Assembly (NCBI GenBank): GCA_001873585.1
Contig: MNZL01000031.1
Location: 1-14,148, forward strand
Direction: 5' to 3'
DNA: 14,148 bases
Origin: Rhodobacterales bacterium CG2_30_65_12
Lineage (GTDB): Bacteria > Pseudomonadota > Alphaproteobacteria > Rhodobacterales > Rhodobacteraceae
The translations under genes were made by a program, and so were the position numbers. The notes under the pieces were generated by a model. The model saw nothing but the letters and a program-made list of their open reading frames with translations. It searched no databases and was not told where the DNA came from. Positions within the stretch are counted from its first letter, which is position 1, and the number at the start of each line of letters is the position of its first letter. Below, piece by piece: positions 1 to 7,647 of this stretch.

Positions 1-993
1 TTCGGTGCGGAGGGTGTGTTCACTGGCCCGGAAATCTGGGTGAGTGGCCTGTGGGTTCCGGAGCGGCTGTTCCGCGACGCGGAGAGCGGGGTGCTGCTCG
101 CCTTTGCCCCTGGCGATCTGTTTGCCGATGCGGGTCTGACCGCGCCGGTTGCGGCGCCCGGCGATCCTGTCGGCGGCGTGGTGGATCTGAGTGGCAACGG
201 CAATCATGCCACCCAGGACATTTTGGCGGCGCGCCCGATCTATGGCATCGTGCCGGAGACAGGGCGGCGGAACATGCTGACCTATTCGGCAGACCTGACC
301 ATTAATCCGCCGTGGAGCAGAAACGGCGCTGTTGTGACTACTCCGAGCACCGCTGTCTTTTCGGCTGCTTTGCAGGCGTTGTTTCAAGGCTTCAACACCG
401 AGACCAATCCGCAAGGTATGACGGCCACGTTCTCGGTCACATTGTCGGGCACAGGCGAGATCTACATCGGCGTCGCGCGAAAGGGATCGGGTCCCTACGA
501 AGAGACAAAGATAAAGGTGTCGCTCGGCCTCACGCCGGTTCGGTATTCTGTCAGTCACACGATGGCAGACGCTGCGCAGACTGGTTTCCTGTGCTTTTTG
601 GGCTCAGGGGCAGACATTTCGTCGGCAGAGGTGGTGGTTGCCGAACCACAGCTCGAACTCGGCTCCACATCCACTGCCTATCAGCGTGTCGGCTCGCAGT
701 ATGACGTGACCGAGGCCGGTGTGCGGTCGCTTCCGTATCTCTACCGCGACGGCGTGGACGACGAGCTGGCGGCGGTGCTTCCCTATCTCGGGACTGATGC
801 AACCGTGGCGTGGGCGAGCGACCAAGGCGTGACGATCCAGACCGGGCAAACCATCGGTGCCGGTGCGTTCGACGTGCTGCGCGACGAGAAGCTGTTTGGG
901 CTGGTGGCGATCGACCGCCCGCTCGATGGGCTGGAGGCCGAGCAACTAGCGGCCTGGCTCGCGCGGCGGGCGCCAATCAACAAAGAGGAGTGA
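1..993 (+). CDS. Phage tail adhesin/fibre protein with a carbohydrate-binding-like domain, 5' partial
   Basis: The frame is open from base 1 (reading FGAEGVFTGPEI), so the gene probably begins upstream. The GTG at 16 is only the first start-like codon in the window. About 330 residues are visible. Near residues 50-75 is a DLSGNGNHAT motif, common at the start of lectin/LamG-like parts of phage adhesins. Near 215-225 is an LELGSTSTAYQ motif, typical of the end of carbohydrate-binding jelly rolls in tail proteins. The C-terminal 80 residues are a separate small region rich in acidic and aliphatic residues. No signal peptide or membrane segment is seen. It lies where P2 has genes I/H, just before a fibre protein and an assembly-like protein, so it is probably a tail-tip or fibre component that contacts host surface sugars. 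The motif assignments are from family memory; the exact virion position is inferred. Confidence 0.7.
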   Translation, partial: FGAEGVFTGPEIWVSGLWVPERLFRDAESGVLLAFAPGDLFADAGLTAPVAAPGDPVGGVVDLSGNGNHATQDILAARPIYGIVPETGRRNMLTYSADLTINPPWSRNGAVVTTPSTAVFSAALQALFQGFNTETNPQGMTATFSVTLSGTGEIYIGVARKGSGPYEETKIKVSLGLTPVRYSVSHTMADAAQTGFLCFLGSGADISSAEVVVAEPQLELGSTSTAYQRVGSQYDVTEAGVRSLPYLYRDGVDDELAAVLPYLGTDATVAWASDQGVTIQTGQTIGAGAFDVLRDEKLFGLVAIDRPLDGLEAEQLAAWLARRAPINKEE

Positions 994-997
994 GGGC

Positions 998-1720
998 ATG
1001 GTGAACATCGCCACAGTGAACTACCTGCCGGTGGAAACCGGCGCGGGGGCCGTCTGGCCGGATGATATCGTGCGGCTCGAAGATGGCTGGTGGCCGACCG
1101 GCGGCGTGGTTGACCCTGAAAACGACAGCGGGCTGATGAACTGGCAGGCCCTCCAGCTTGGCCAGCGCACCGAGTGGATCCGCCATCAGCTCGGCGGCAT
1201 CGGGGGCATCGCACAGAGCGCGCTCGACATCGACGCGATCTCCGCAACGGGCCAAGCCGAGCTGGTCTCGGCCGCACCGGGCAACCCGGCACCGGGCTTT
1301 GCGGGGGCACTCGTTCACACCGAGGGCACTGGCGGGCGGGCGCGCCAGCTCGTGCTGTCGGACAACGGCCGCGTCTATTCTCGGCTGCGCACCGACACCG
1401 CCCCGACCTGGACCGCCTGGCGACGGGTCTGGGACGACGGCGATGCGGTCTCCGGCGCCGGCTATGAAATCCTGCCGAGCGGCAGGATTATCCAATTCGG
1501 GTTCGGGACGGCTAATGGTTCATGGGTGGCGTTCCCGATTGCATTCCCGAACGCGGTTCTGGGCATCACGTTTGGCGACCAAAACGGCAACTCGGTGGCA
1601 AACAACGCTCATCACATCGGCTACCGCAGTCAAACAGCTGCCGGGATGTATGTGGACAGTTTCAAGTACGACGGCACCGCCGGACCCTCGCAATGCTCGT
1701 ACATCGTGATCGGCTACTGA
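998..1720 (+). CDS. Phage tail fibre protein with gp53-like C-terminal domain
   Basis: A 240-residue protein whose ATG follows a GAGGAG ribosome site (985-990) by 7 nt. The N-terminal 60 residues (VNYLPVETGAG, then GLMNWQALQLG) look like an attachment module. The middle (about residues 105-150) has the pattern LVxTEGTGGRARQL...RxRTDTAPTWTAWRRVW, seen in many tail fibres where the strand repeats end in a W..WRRVW motif. The C-terminal 80 residues (LPSGRIIQFGFG, WVAFPIAFPNAVLGI, then SFKYDGTA) match the usual layout of the gp53-like receptor-binding knob. It is a likely host-recognition fibre, short compared with P2 H (about 670 residues), and its function may be shared with the adhesin just upstream. 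Its place between that adhesin and an assembly-like protein fits P2 H. Receptor specificity cannot be read from sequence. Confidence 0.82.
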   Translation: MVNIATVNYLPVETGAGAVWPDDIVRLEDGWWPTGGVVDPENDSGLMNWQALQLGQRTEWIRHQLGGIGGIAQSALDIDAISATGQAELVSAAPGNPAPGFAGALVHTEGTGGRARQLVLSDNGRVYSRLRTDTAPTWTAWRRVWDDGDAVSGAGYEILPSGRIIQFGFGTANGSWVAFPIAFPNAVLGITFGDQNGNSVANNAHHIGYRSQTAAGMYVDSFKYDGTAGPSQCSYIVIGY

Positions 1721-1733
1721 GGGAGGGGACGAG

Positions 1734-2240
1734 ATGAAATTCGCACACTTCGACGCCGAAACCGGCTTAATCATCGGCTTCTACGATCCGGCGATCCACG
1801 AGGCTATCCCCGAGCCGCACGCCGAGATCGACGAGGATGCCTGGCGAGGGCACCTTGCCGGTGAGGTCCGCGTAGCGGTGGATCCGGACACGGGCGCGCT
1901 CGTTGCGCATGTGCCGCCCGAGCCGACGCCTGAGGAAATCGCAACGCGTCGCCTTTCGGCCGCAAAGACGGAGTGCCGCCGCCGCATCTACACCGCCGCC
2001 TCAGCCGAGACGCAGATGAACATGGCAACGGCGGCGGCGGTGACCTCCGCAAAGCCCGTGAACGAGCGTAGCGACGACGAGGTTGCGCTGCTCGCGGGCG
2101 TTGCCGCCGCGCTCGGCTGGGTCGAGGCGATGCGCGCGCAATGTCCCGCCCTCGCCGAAGACCCCGACGCCGACATCACCGCCGATGCGTCCTGGCCCCC
2201 GGTGCCGCCCGAGGCCGCTGCCGTGGCGGCGATGTTCTGA
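1734..2240 (+). CDS. Tail fibre assembly-like protein
   Basis: 168 residues starting at an ATG with a strong GGAGGGG site 13 nt after the fibre gene's stop. The N-terminus (MKFAHFDAETGLIIGFYDPAIHEAIPEP) has the 'FD.ETG.I.GFYD...H..IP' pattern of small proteins encoded beside phage tail fibres. The middle (residues 60-130) is charged and Ala-rich, with the helix-forming TPEEIATRRLSAAKTECRRR typical of Tfa-like or DUF4376-like proteins. The C-terminus is Pro/Ala rich. It sits in the P2 gene G position, after the fibre and before the sheath, so it probably helps the fibre fold or attach. It is not closely similar to P2 G by eye, so the assignment rests mainly on position and the N-terminal motif. 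Confidence 0.65.
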   Translation: MKFAHFDAETGLIIGFYDPAIHEAIPEPHAEIDEDAWRGHLAGEVRVAVDPDTGALVAHVPPEPTPEEIATRRLSAAKTECRRRIYTAASAETQMNMATAAAVTSAKPVNERSDDEVALLAGVAAALGWVEAMRAQCPALAEDPDADITADASWPPVPPEAAAVAAMF

Positions 2241-2281
2241 AACCATGAGCGCCGGGGGACCGGCATACGCAGGAGATCAAC

Positions 2282-3478
2282 ATGACTGCTCCGACTTTCG
2301 GAATCACCATCAACGAAGTCTCGTCCGGCGCGCTTCCGGCGCAGGTCGGCGACTTCTCCACCCTTGGCATGATCGTGACAGCGCCCGACGCCGACGCGAC
2401 TGCCTTTCCTCTCAATACGCCCGTGCTGGTCAATTCGAACGATACGGCTCTGGTCGACAAGCTCGGTGAAACCGGCTCGGTGGCCGGGCAATTCGATTTG
2501 GTCAACGACCATTCCGGGCGCTGGTCCACCAACGTGATCGTGGTGCGCGTTGACGCTGGCGTCGACGATGACGCGACGATGGCCAACATCATCGCCGCGA
2601 TGGATCACGTCGAGGGCGCGGCGGAGATCGTCGGGGTATCGCCCCGCCTGATCTGCATCCCGGGCTACACGCACCAGCAGGTAAGCTCGAACGTGGCGAA
2701 CCCGGTTGTGGCGGCCCTCGGCGGTACGCTGGACCGGCTGGAAGCCATTGCTTTCGTCACTGGCCCAACGGCGAGCTACCAAGCATGGCTCGACTGGCGC
2801 GAGACCATTGCGCACGCCCGGATTGCCCCGATTGCGGTTGGGGTCAAAGCTGGCTCCCCGGCTGTCACCTACGACGCCGCCCCTGCTATCGCCGCGATGT
2901 GGGCGCAGGAGGACAACAAGAACGGCGGCCGCCCGTTCCGTTCGGCCGCGAACCGCCCGATGAACATCGTGGCACCGGGGCGCGATATCCGCTTCAACAT
3001 CATCGACGGGGCGGTCGAGGGGCAGATGATCCTCGCGCAGAACGGCCATATCGTGGTGCGCGGCGCGGCGGGGGCCATCGGGGCGATCTCGGAGGCCGGG
3101 TTCATCTACATCGGCACCGAAACCTGCTCGACCGATCCGATCTACCAGTTTGTCAACGTCAGGCGCGGGCGGGACTACATCCATGACGCCTACCTGCGCA
3201 CGTTGCGGACTTTTCTCGGGCGGCGCGTGGTGAACCAGGGCACGGTGGAGGATGTGAAGGCGACGATCAGCAACTTCCTCGCCTCGCTGCAGGCCACTGG
3301 CGACATCCTCGGCTACGAAGTGTCGTTCGACCGCAACCTCAACCCCGTGGCGCAGCTCGCCCAGGGCCGGATCACCGTGACGGCGGCGGCCGAGGAGGCG
3401 CCCGTGCTCGTCCACATCACCATCGACAGCGAGCGGCTGCCCTCGGCGTTCGACGACCTCGCGTCGGCCCTGCAGTAA
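2282..3478 (+). CDS. FI: Contractile tail sheath protein (P2 gpFI family)
   Basis: 398 residues, close to the about 396 of P2 FI. The start follows an AGGAGA site at about 2270-2275. The N-terminus (PTFGITINEVSSGALP) and the following 'VGDFSTLGMIVTAPDAD' are the classic FI opening. The region RWSTNVIVVRVDAG (near residues 80-95), the ICIPGYTHQQ segment (about 123-132) and the C-terminal GRRVVNQGTVEDVKATISNF and VSFDRNLNP motifs are also characteristic of the family. The sheath subunit polymerises around the tube and shortens on infection, driving the tube through the envelope. It is followed 12 nt later by the tube gene, as in P2, and the pair should be made in large, similar amounts. No truncation or frame problem is visible. 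Confidence 0.96.
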   Translation: MTAPTFGITINEVSSGALPAQVGDFSTLGMIVTAPDADATAFPLNTPVLVNSNDTALVDKLGETGSVAGQFDLVNDHSGRWSTNVIVVRVDAGVDDDATMANIIAAMDHVEGAAEIVGVSPRLICIPGYTHQQVSSNVANPVVAALGGTLDRLEAIAFVTGPTASYQAWLDWRETIAHARIAPIAVGVKAGSPAVTYDAAPAIAAMWAQEDNKNGGRPFRSAANRPMNIVAPGRDIRFNIIDGAVEGQMILAQNGHIVVRGAAGAIGAISEAGFIYIGTETCSTDPIYQFVNVRRGRDYIHDAYLRTLRTFLGRRVVNQGTVEDVKATISNFLASLQATGDILGYEVSFDRNLNPVAQLAQGRITVTAAAEEAPVLVHITIDSERLPSAFDDLASALQ

Positions 3479-3490
3479 GGAGAAACGACC

Positions 3491-4018
3491 ATGACCATTT
3501 TCGTGCAGGAAGCCGCCACGCTGTTCGTTGGCGACCACGATCCGATCAACTCGAAGCACCTGACGCTGAAGAACCACCGGCTGCCGACGCTTGGGGAAGG
3601 GTATGAAGACCATACCCCGGGCGGCGGCTATGTCGGGATCGAGGTGGGCACCGGCAAGATCAACAAGCTGGAAAGCTCGTTCGGGCTCAACGGCGAAGAC
3701 CCGCGCCTTCTGTCGCAGTTCGGGTTCGGGTCGCGCAAGCCGCTGCAATTTTTCTCCTACGGCGTGATCCGCGACCTGCGGACAGGCGAGGCGCTGGAGG
3801 GGCGGGCAACGCTTGTCGGCTACCTCGGCTCCATCGAACCCGACGAGTACAGCCCCGGCGCGGCCAAGGGCGGCAGTTACGGGATCAAGGGGATCACCAG
3901 CTACGAGCTGAGTTTCGACGGGGACGAGAAGTTCTTCTTCGACTTCTGGACGAACACGGTTCGTATCGACGGGGCCAACGTGCGGCAGGCGGAAAACAGC
4001 ATCCTGCGGCTTGGATGA
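3491..4018 (+). CDS. FII: Major tail tube protein (P2 gpFII family)
   Basis: 175 residues, close to the about 172 of P2 FII. An AAGGAG site overlaps the sheath stop codon. Family signs are the opening MTIFVQEAATLFVGD, the LTLKNHRLPTLGE segment (about residues 24-36), a GYVGIEVGTGKINKLESSF strand (about 47-65), and a C-terminal YELSFDGDEKFFFDFWTNTVRIDGANV region. It forms the inner tube inside the sheath, through which DNA passes. The gene is complete. It contains an internal perfect 7-bp hairpin (3599-3605 with 3611-3617), probably incidental. It is followed by a strong hairpin at 4041-4062 that may separate the abundant sheath/tube message from the less needed chaperone and tape-measure genes. 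Confidence 0.95.
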   Translation: MTIFVQEAATLFVGDHDPINSKHLTLKNHRLPTLGEGYEDHTPGGGYVGIEVGTGKINKLESSFGLNGEDPRLLSQFGFGSRKPLQFFSYGVIRDLRTGEALEGRATLVGYLGSIEPDEYSPGAAKGGSYGIKGITSYELSFDGDEKFFFDFWTNTVRIDGANVRQAENSILRLG

Positions 4019-4040
4019 GCCCGATAATCGAGGAAATCAG

Positions 4041-4065
4041 AGAGGGGGCTTCGGCCCCCTCTTTC
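4041..4065 (+). terminator. UUCG-capped hairpin between tube and tail-chaperone genes
   Basis: A perfect 9-bp stem (4041-4049 with 4054-4062) encloses a TTCG tetraloop, an exceptionally stable RNA fold. Only TTTC follows, so the T-tract is short. It could be a partial (attenuating) terminator or a 3'-end block that protects the abundant sheath/tube message. It lies 22 nt after the tube stop and 22 nt before the chaperone start. Confidence 0.7.
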
Positions 4066-4084
4066 GTCTGAAAGGAATCCCCCA

Positions 4085-4450
4085 ATGGCTGATTGGCCGA
4101 CACAAAAATACCGCCTGCAATACCCCGTGACCGTTGGCGGCACGTCTTACGCATTCGTCACGATCCGGGCGCTCAACGGCCGGGCGCTCGCTGCGCTGGA
4201 TCGGCTCCTCACGCCGATCATCGAGGCGAACAAGGGCCGGGTGATCAACGAAGCGAACCCGCCGGAGATCACCGTCGAGCAGGCGCTGGACATGCTCAAG
4301 CTGACGCTCGCCGAGCCGCCCGAGGTGGTCGATGAGCTGCACATGGACGATATCGCTGCGCTGGACGAGGTGGCCGGCCCTTTCTTGGAAGCCGCCACTT
4401 CGCAGATCGGCAAGACCTCATCGAATGGTGGCGAGCCCAAGGCGACGTGA
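4085..4450 (+). CDS. E: Tail assembly chaperone E, unshifted product (P2 gpE / Phage_TAC_7-like)
   Basis: 121 residues, somewhat longer than P2 E (about 91). The N-terminus (YRLQYPVTVGGTSYAFVTIRALNGRALAALDRL) has the two-strand then helix layout of the P2/Mu tail assembly chaperone family. The C-terminal part (residues 60-100) is acidic and helical. In P2-like phages E and its frameshifted form E+E' coat the tape measure before the tube forms. Here E stops at 4448-4450 and overlaps the start-like GTG of the next reading frame (GTGA at 4447-4450). A slippery heptamer lies at codons 99-100. The ATG follows an AAAGGA site by 8 nt. The position between tube and tape measure is exactly that of P2. 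Confidence 0.88.
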   Translation: MADWPTQKYRLQYPVTVGGTSYAFVTIRALNGRALAALDRLLTPIIEANKGRVINEANPPEITVEQALDMLKLTLAEPPEVVDELHMDDIAALDEVAGPFLEAATSQIGKTSSNGGEPKAT

Positions 4451-4572
4451 TCGTAGCTGAGGTGGCGGGGGTGCTGCACACGCCAATTGGTGACTGCCTG
4501 GATATGCCACTGGATTACCTCGCAAGGATGTGGGCGCAGGCGCGCCGGATCAAGGAAGGGCAAGCCCGATGA
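4085..4572 (+). CDS. E': Tail assembly chaperone E+E', predicted -1 frameshift fusion
   Basis: The frame lying -1 to E is open from 4336 to the TGA at 4570-4572. Switching at the heptamer CCCTTTC (4378-4384) joins E residues 1-100 to 62 new residues, giving a 162-residue product; P2 E+E' is about 142. The extension has the GpE' pattern: an aliphatic stretch (VIVAEVAGVLHTP, the place of 'VFHWPP'), then MPLDYLARMWAQARR, where the family has a 'M...EL..WR..A..R' helix. A GTG at 4447 could instead start a separate 41-residue protein. It has no obvious ribosome site, although it overlaps E's stop. The tape measure ATG at 4569 overlaps the E' stop (ATGA). The frame relation and heptamer are seen directly; use of the shift is inferred from P2, lambda G/GT and related tails. 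Confidence 0.78.
4378..4384 (+). promoter_or_regulatory. -1 ribosomal slippery heptamer C_CCT_TTC
   Basis: The heptamer has the X_XXY_YYZ form in the correct E frame (codons 99 CCT and 100 TTC), allowing both tRNAs to re-pair on CCC and TTT. A 6-bp inverted repeat (4393-4398 with 4428-4433, extendable by one G-U pair) begins 8 nt downstream, a sensible distance for a stimulatory stem. The stem is modest, with a loop of nearly 30 nt. Confidence 0.72.
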
Positions 4573-7004
4573 GCAAGACGCTGACCTCCTCGCTGGTTGT
4601 GAAGCTGATCGACCAGGTTTCCGGCCCGGCGCGGAAGATCGGGCAGAGCCTCACCGGGATCTCGGAGATCGGGCAGGGCGGCAAGACTGACTTCGCGTCG
4701 CGGCTTGCCACCAGCATCGCGGCAAACGAGCGCGCGCTTAGCCGTGCCCGGATGGGTATGGTGGACGCGGCGGCGGGGTTCTACGCGATCCGCGCGGCGA
4801 TCCGAGCGCCGGTGCAGGCGGCAGCGGAGTTCGAGTCTGCGATGGCGGACGTGCGCAAGGTGGTCGACGATTTCGAAGACCCGGTGCTGTTCGACAAGTT
4901 CAAAGCGGACTTGAAGGCTATGAGCCTGGAAATCCCGTTGGCGATCAACGATCTGGCGGCGATTGCGGCGGCGGCTGGCGAGGCCGGTTTTGCCGGGCAA
5001 GACCTGCTCAAGGTGACCGAGGCGGCCGCGAAGATCGGCGTGGCGTTCGGCATTTCGGCGGATCAGGCCGGGGATGCGCTCCCGCAGCTTATGAACAGCA
5101 TGGGCCTCACGCTGGATCAGGCGATCCTGCTGGCCGATGCGATGAACCATCTCTCGAACAACATGGCCTCGGGCGCGCCTGACATTCTCGCCTTCTCGCA
5201 AAAGGTGGGTGGTGCCGCGATAACATTTGGTTTCTCGGCAGAACAGGCTGCGGCATTTGGGTCGGCGATGATTGCCACCGGCTACGCCTCGGATGTTGCC
5301 GGTACATCCTTCCTCAACATGGGCAAGGCGCTCACCCGTGGCGAAAGCGCGACAACCCGTCAGAGAAAGGCGATGAAGGCTCTTGGCCTCGATGCTGTCG
5401 AAGTCGCTGAGGCGATGCAGGAAGACGCCGTCGGGACCACACTCAAGGTGATCGAGGCGTTGAAAGGCCTCCCGGACGCGCAGCGTGCAGCGATGATGTC
5501 TGACCTGTTCGGCGATGAGGCGCGCGCGCTGGCCGGGCTGGTGGTCAACACTGATGTGCTGCGGCAGTCCCTTGGCTTCGTGGGCGACGAGGCTGACTAT
5601 GCGGGTTCCGCGTTCGAAGAGTTCGGCGTGCGGTCGCAGACCTACGAGGCCAATGTCCAGCGTTTCGACAATGCGCTGACCAACCTCAAGATCAGCATTG
5701 GTAACGCGCTTCTCCCGGCGTTGACCGATCTGATGGAGGCGATCACCCCGGCCATTCAGGGGATGACAGAGTTCGCCGATGCGCACCCGGACCTGATTTC
5801 GAATGTTGCGAAAGCGGCGGCGGGCATCGTGGCGTTCAAGGCAGGTGTCGCCACGTTAAAATACCTCGGCCTTATGGGGCGGGGGACCGCGCTTTCTGCC
5901 CTGTCGCTGCTGTCCACGGGGATCGTCGGAGTCGGTAATGCGGCCACGACCGAAGCCGGGCGTGTAGAGGTCGCGTCGAACAGGATCGTGCAATCGCTCA
6001 TGAGCGCTCGCGTTAAGGCGCTCGGGTTCGCGGGTCTGGCGGCCTACATGATGACGCAGGTTCCGAGCGACCCGGATGAGGCAAGCAAATGGCGGGCCGG
6101 GAACCGAGAACGGCTCGAAAGGAATCTGCGCAAGCTCCCGGGGATTGGCGGGCTGATGAACGCCTACGATTCAGCCTACGAGCGCGTGCAAGGTGAGCCG
6201 GCTCCGGAACCTGTCGATCTGATTGACGCAAGACGTCCAGGGACCGTCGAGCCTGTCCCGGAGAGCCTGCCCGCCGATGTGGCGAAAGCCATGGAACTGG
6301 TTCAGTCCTATCGCGCGAACGGCAACGTGCCGACGGAACAGATGCGGGCGGAATTGGGCGAGTATGCCGGAAGCCTGCGAACCGAGATTGCCGACCTGCA
6401 GGCGCAGATCGAAAGCATTGCGGACGGCCCCCTAGGCGAGACGTTGGCAGCACCCATGCGGCAGGAGCTGCAATCGCGGCAAGCCGAGCTGGCGGAAATC
6501 GAGCAGCAGCTGGCCGCGGCCGAACAGGCGGCCGCCGAGCTTGGCGAAGCACTTGCCCTGATCGGTGGGCTGGACGTCGCCCCGCAGATCAACACGGAAT
6601 CGCTCGACCGCGCCGTTCAACAGGCTCTGACGCTGGATCGCACGCTTCGCGGCCTCCCCTCGTCGGCGGGTGGCGGCGGTGCCGCGGCCAAACCACGGGG
6701 CCGCGCTTCGGGTGGATCCGTGCGGGCCGGGTCGCCCTACCTTGTCGGTGAGGAAGGCCCGGAACTGGTCGAGTTCGGCCGGTCCGGCTGGGTTCAAACC
6801 GCGCGCCGGACGCGCGAGATCGTCGCGGGGGTGTCGAGTGCTAGGCCGGGGTTCAGCGGACCCGCCCCAAGCGCGCCATCCGTCTCCATCGGCGGGATCA
6901 CTGTTCACATCGCTTCCGCAGACAACGCCGATGACGTGGCGAGGCGGATCGGGGATGCCCTGCGCGACGAGCTGGCGGGTCTGCATATCCAGGGGGCTTT
7001 CTGA
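4569..7004 (+). CDS. T: Tail tape measure protein (P2 gpT-like)
   Basis: 811 residues from the ATG at 4569, which overlaps the E' stop and has an AAGGAAGGG site; P2 T is about 815. A start at 4530 in the same frame would cut into E' and is unlikely. The N-terminus (SSLVVKLIDQVSGPARKI) is the usual opening. Residues about 85-380 form the TP901-type core, with FESAMADVRKVV, an AAAAGEAGFAGQDLL segment, MNHLSNNM and the GTSFLNMGKAL motif. A hydrophobic part spans about 415-500. Residues 585-665 are a Glu/Gln/Ala-rich coiled coil. The C-terminus has GRASGGSVRAGSPYLVGEEG, a common tape-measure end motif. It sets tail length and is ejected into the envelope during infection. At roughly 0.15 nm per residue, a tail of about 120 nm is expected (inference). 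Confidence 0.93.
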   Translation: MSKTLTSSLVVKLIDQVSGPARKIGQSLTGISEIGQGGKTDFASRLATSIAANERALSRARMGMVDAAAGFYAIRAAIRAPVQAAAEFESAMADVRKVVDDFEDPVLFDKFKADLKAMSLEIPLAINDLAAIAAAAGEAGFAGQDLLKVTEAAAKIGVAFGISADQAGDALPQLMNSMGLTLDQAILLADAMNHLSNNMASGAPDILAFSQKVGGAAITFGFSAEQAAAFGSAMIATGYASDVAGTSFLNMGKALTRGESATTRQRKAMKALGLDAVEVAEAMQEDAVGTTLKVIEALKGLPDAQRAAMMSDLFGDEARALAGLVVNTDVLRQSLGFVGDEADYAGSAFEEFGVRSQTYEANVQRFDNALTNLKISIGNALLPALTDLMEAITPAIQGMTEFADAHPDLISNVAKAAAGIVAFKAGVATLKYLGLMGRGTALSALSLLSTGIVGVGNAATTEAGRVEVASNRIVQSLMSARVKALGFAGLAAYMMTQVPSDPDEASKWRAGNRERLERNLRKLPGIGGLMNAYDSAYERVQGEPAPEPVDLIDARRPGTVEPVPESLPADVAKAMELVQSYRANGNVPTEQMRAELGEYAGSLRTEIADLQAQIESIADGPLGETLAAPMRQELQSRQAELAEIEQQLAAAEQAAAELGEALALIGGLDVAPQINTESLDRAVQQALTLDRTLRGLPSSAGGGGAAAKPRGRASGGSVRAGSPYLVGEEGPELVEFGRSGWVQTARRTREIVAGVSSARPGFSGPAPSAPSVSIGGITVHIASADNADDVARRIGDALRDELAGLHIQGAF

Positions 7005-7426
7005 TGCTCTACCAGATCGGTGCGCTGAAAATCGACGTGACCCCGTTCAACGCGCACGGGGTCACGATCTCCCGGCAGACGGACTATGTGCCGAAGCCGG
7101 TCGTGGGGGCGGAGCAGCCGCTCGAATATGTCGGCGAGGGGGCCAATACCATGCGCCTCTCCGGCACGCTCTGGCCTGAGCGGATCGGCGGCATGGGGCA
7201 GCTCAGCCGCCTTCAATCCATGCGCGCCAGCGGGTCGCCACAGTTCGTGATGCGTGGCGACGGCACGCCGCTTGGCTGGTGGGCGATCCTCGACGTGAAG
7301 GAGGACCATCGCCACTTGGGGCCAAACGGGGTCGGCAACAGGATCGACCTGACCATCAACATGCGGCGTGCGGGGCGGCCCTCGGGCTTCGGCCTGCTCG
7401 CCTTTATCCTGGGGATGTTTGCATGA
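7004..7426 (+). CDS. U: Tail completion protein (P2 gpU family)
   Basis: 140 residues; P2 U is about 159. The ATG overlaps the tape-measure stop by one base (TGATG), so translation is probably coupled. The N-terminus (MLYQIGALKIDVTPFNAHGVT) and the following TDYVPKPVVGAEQPLEYVGEG are the standard GpU opening. The GTLWPE motif (about residues 54-59) and GWWAILDVKEDH (about 90-101) are also typical. The C-terminal tail (GFGLLAFILGMF) is hydrophobic. In P2-like phages U acts at the end of the tube in tail assembly, together with X and D. The gene is complete and its family is clear. Confidence 0.93.
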   Translation: MLYQIGALKIDVTPFNAHGVTISRQTDYVPKPVVGAEQPLEYVGEGANTMRLSGTLWPERIGGMGQLSRLQSMRASGSPQFVMRGDGTPLGWWAILDVKEDHRHLGPNGVGNRIDLTINMRRAGRPSGFGLLAFILGMFA

Positions 7427-7647
7427 CGGAAGGGGTCGACCGCGTGACGGTGCGCCGTGATGGGCTGACGGTCGCGGCGTTGCTTTGGCAGATCGAAGCC
7501 GCGCCAACGGCGGGCCGGGTGGAGCGGGTGCTCGATCTAAACCCCGGGCTTGCGGGAAACCTCACGATTCCGGTCGGGACGGTGGTTCTCGTGCCCCGTC
7601 GCGCCGGGCCCGAGGAACCCGTCGATGTGATCAGTCTTTGGGGGTGA
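7423..7647 (+). CDS. X: Tail protein X (P2 gpX family, LysM-like)
   Basis: 74 residues; P2 X is about 67. The ATG overlaps the U stop (ATGA at 7423-7426). The sequence has the layout of this small family: a polar start, a helix (LTVAALLWQIE), then the LysM-like RVLDLNPGLA and IPVGTVVLVP segments near residues 36-58, a signature of tail protein X. LysM-like folds often bind glycans, but in tails X is thought to join the hub or spike region. It is followed directly by gene D (TGA then ATGATG), as in P2. A longer in-frame reading back to 7279 would run through U and is not supported. Confidence 0.93.
   Translation: MTEGVDRVTVRRDGLTVAALLWQIEAAPTAGRVERVLDLNPGLAGNLTIPVGTVVLVPRRAGPEEPVDVISLWG

Noticed and set aside
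3599..3617. Perfect 7-bp hairpin (GGGTATG/CATACCC) inside the tube gene
   Set aside because: It lies within well-conserved coding sequence and has no T-tract; more likely chance than a regulatory element.
1988..3748. 586-residue minus-strand ORF
   Set aside because: It lies antisense across the C-terminus of the assembly-like gene, the whole sheath and part of the tube gene. Its composition (Arg/His/Val-rich, no motif) is that of an antisense frame in GC-rich DNA.
4530..4568. Earlier start for the tape measure protein
   Set aside because: It would overlap E' by about 40 nt and adds residues unlike the family's N-terminus. The ATG at 4569 has an AAGGAAGGG site and the usual ATGA coupling.
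4515..5786. 423-residue minus-strand ORF
   Set aside because: Antisense to the tape measure gene, which has clear family motifs; the product is Arg/His-rich without recognisable domains or ribosome site.
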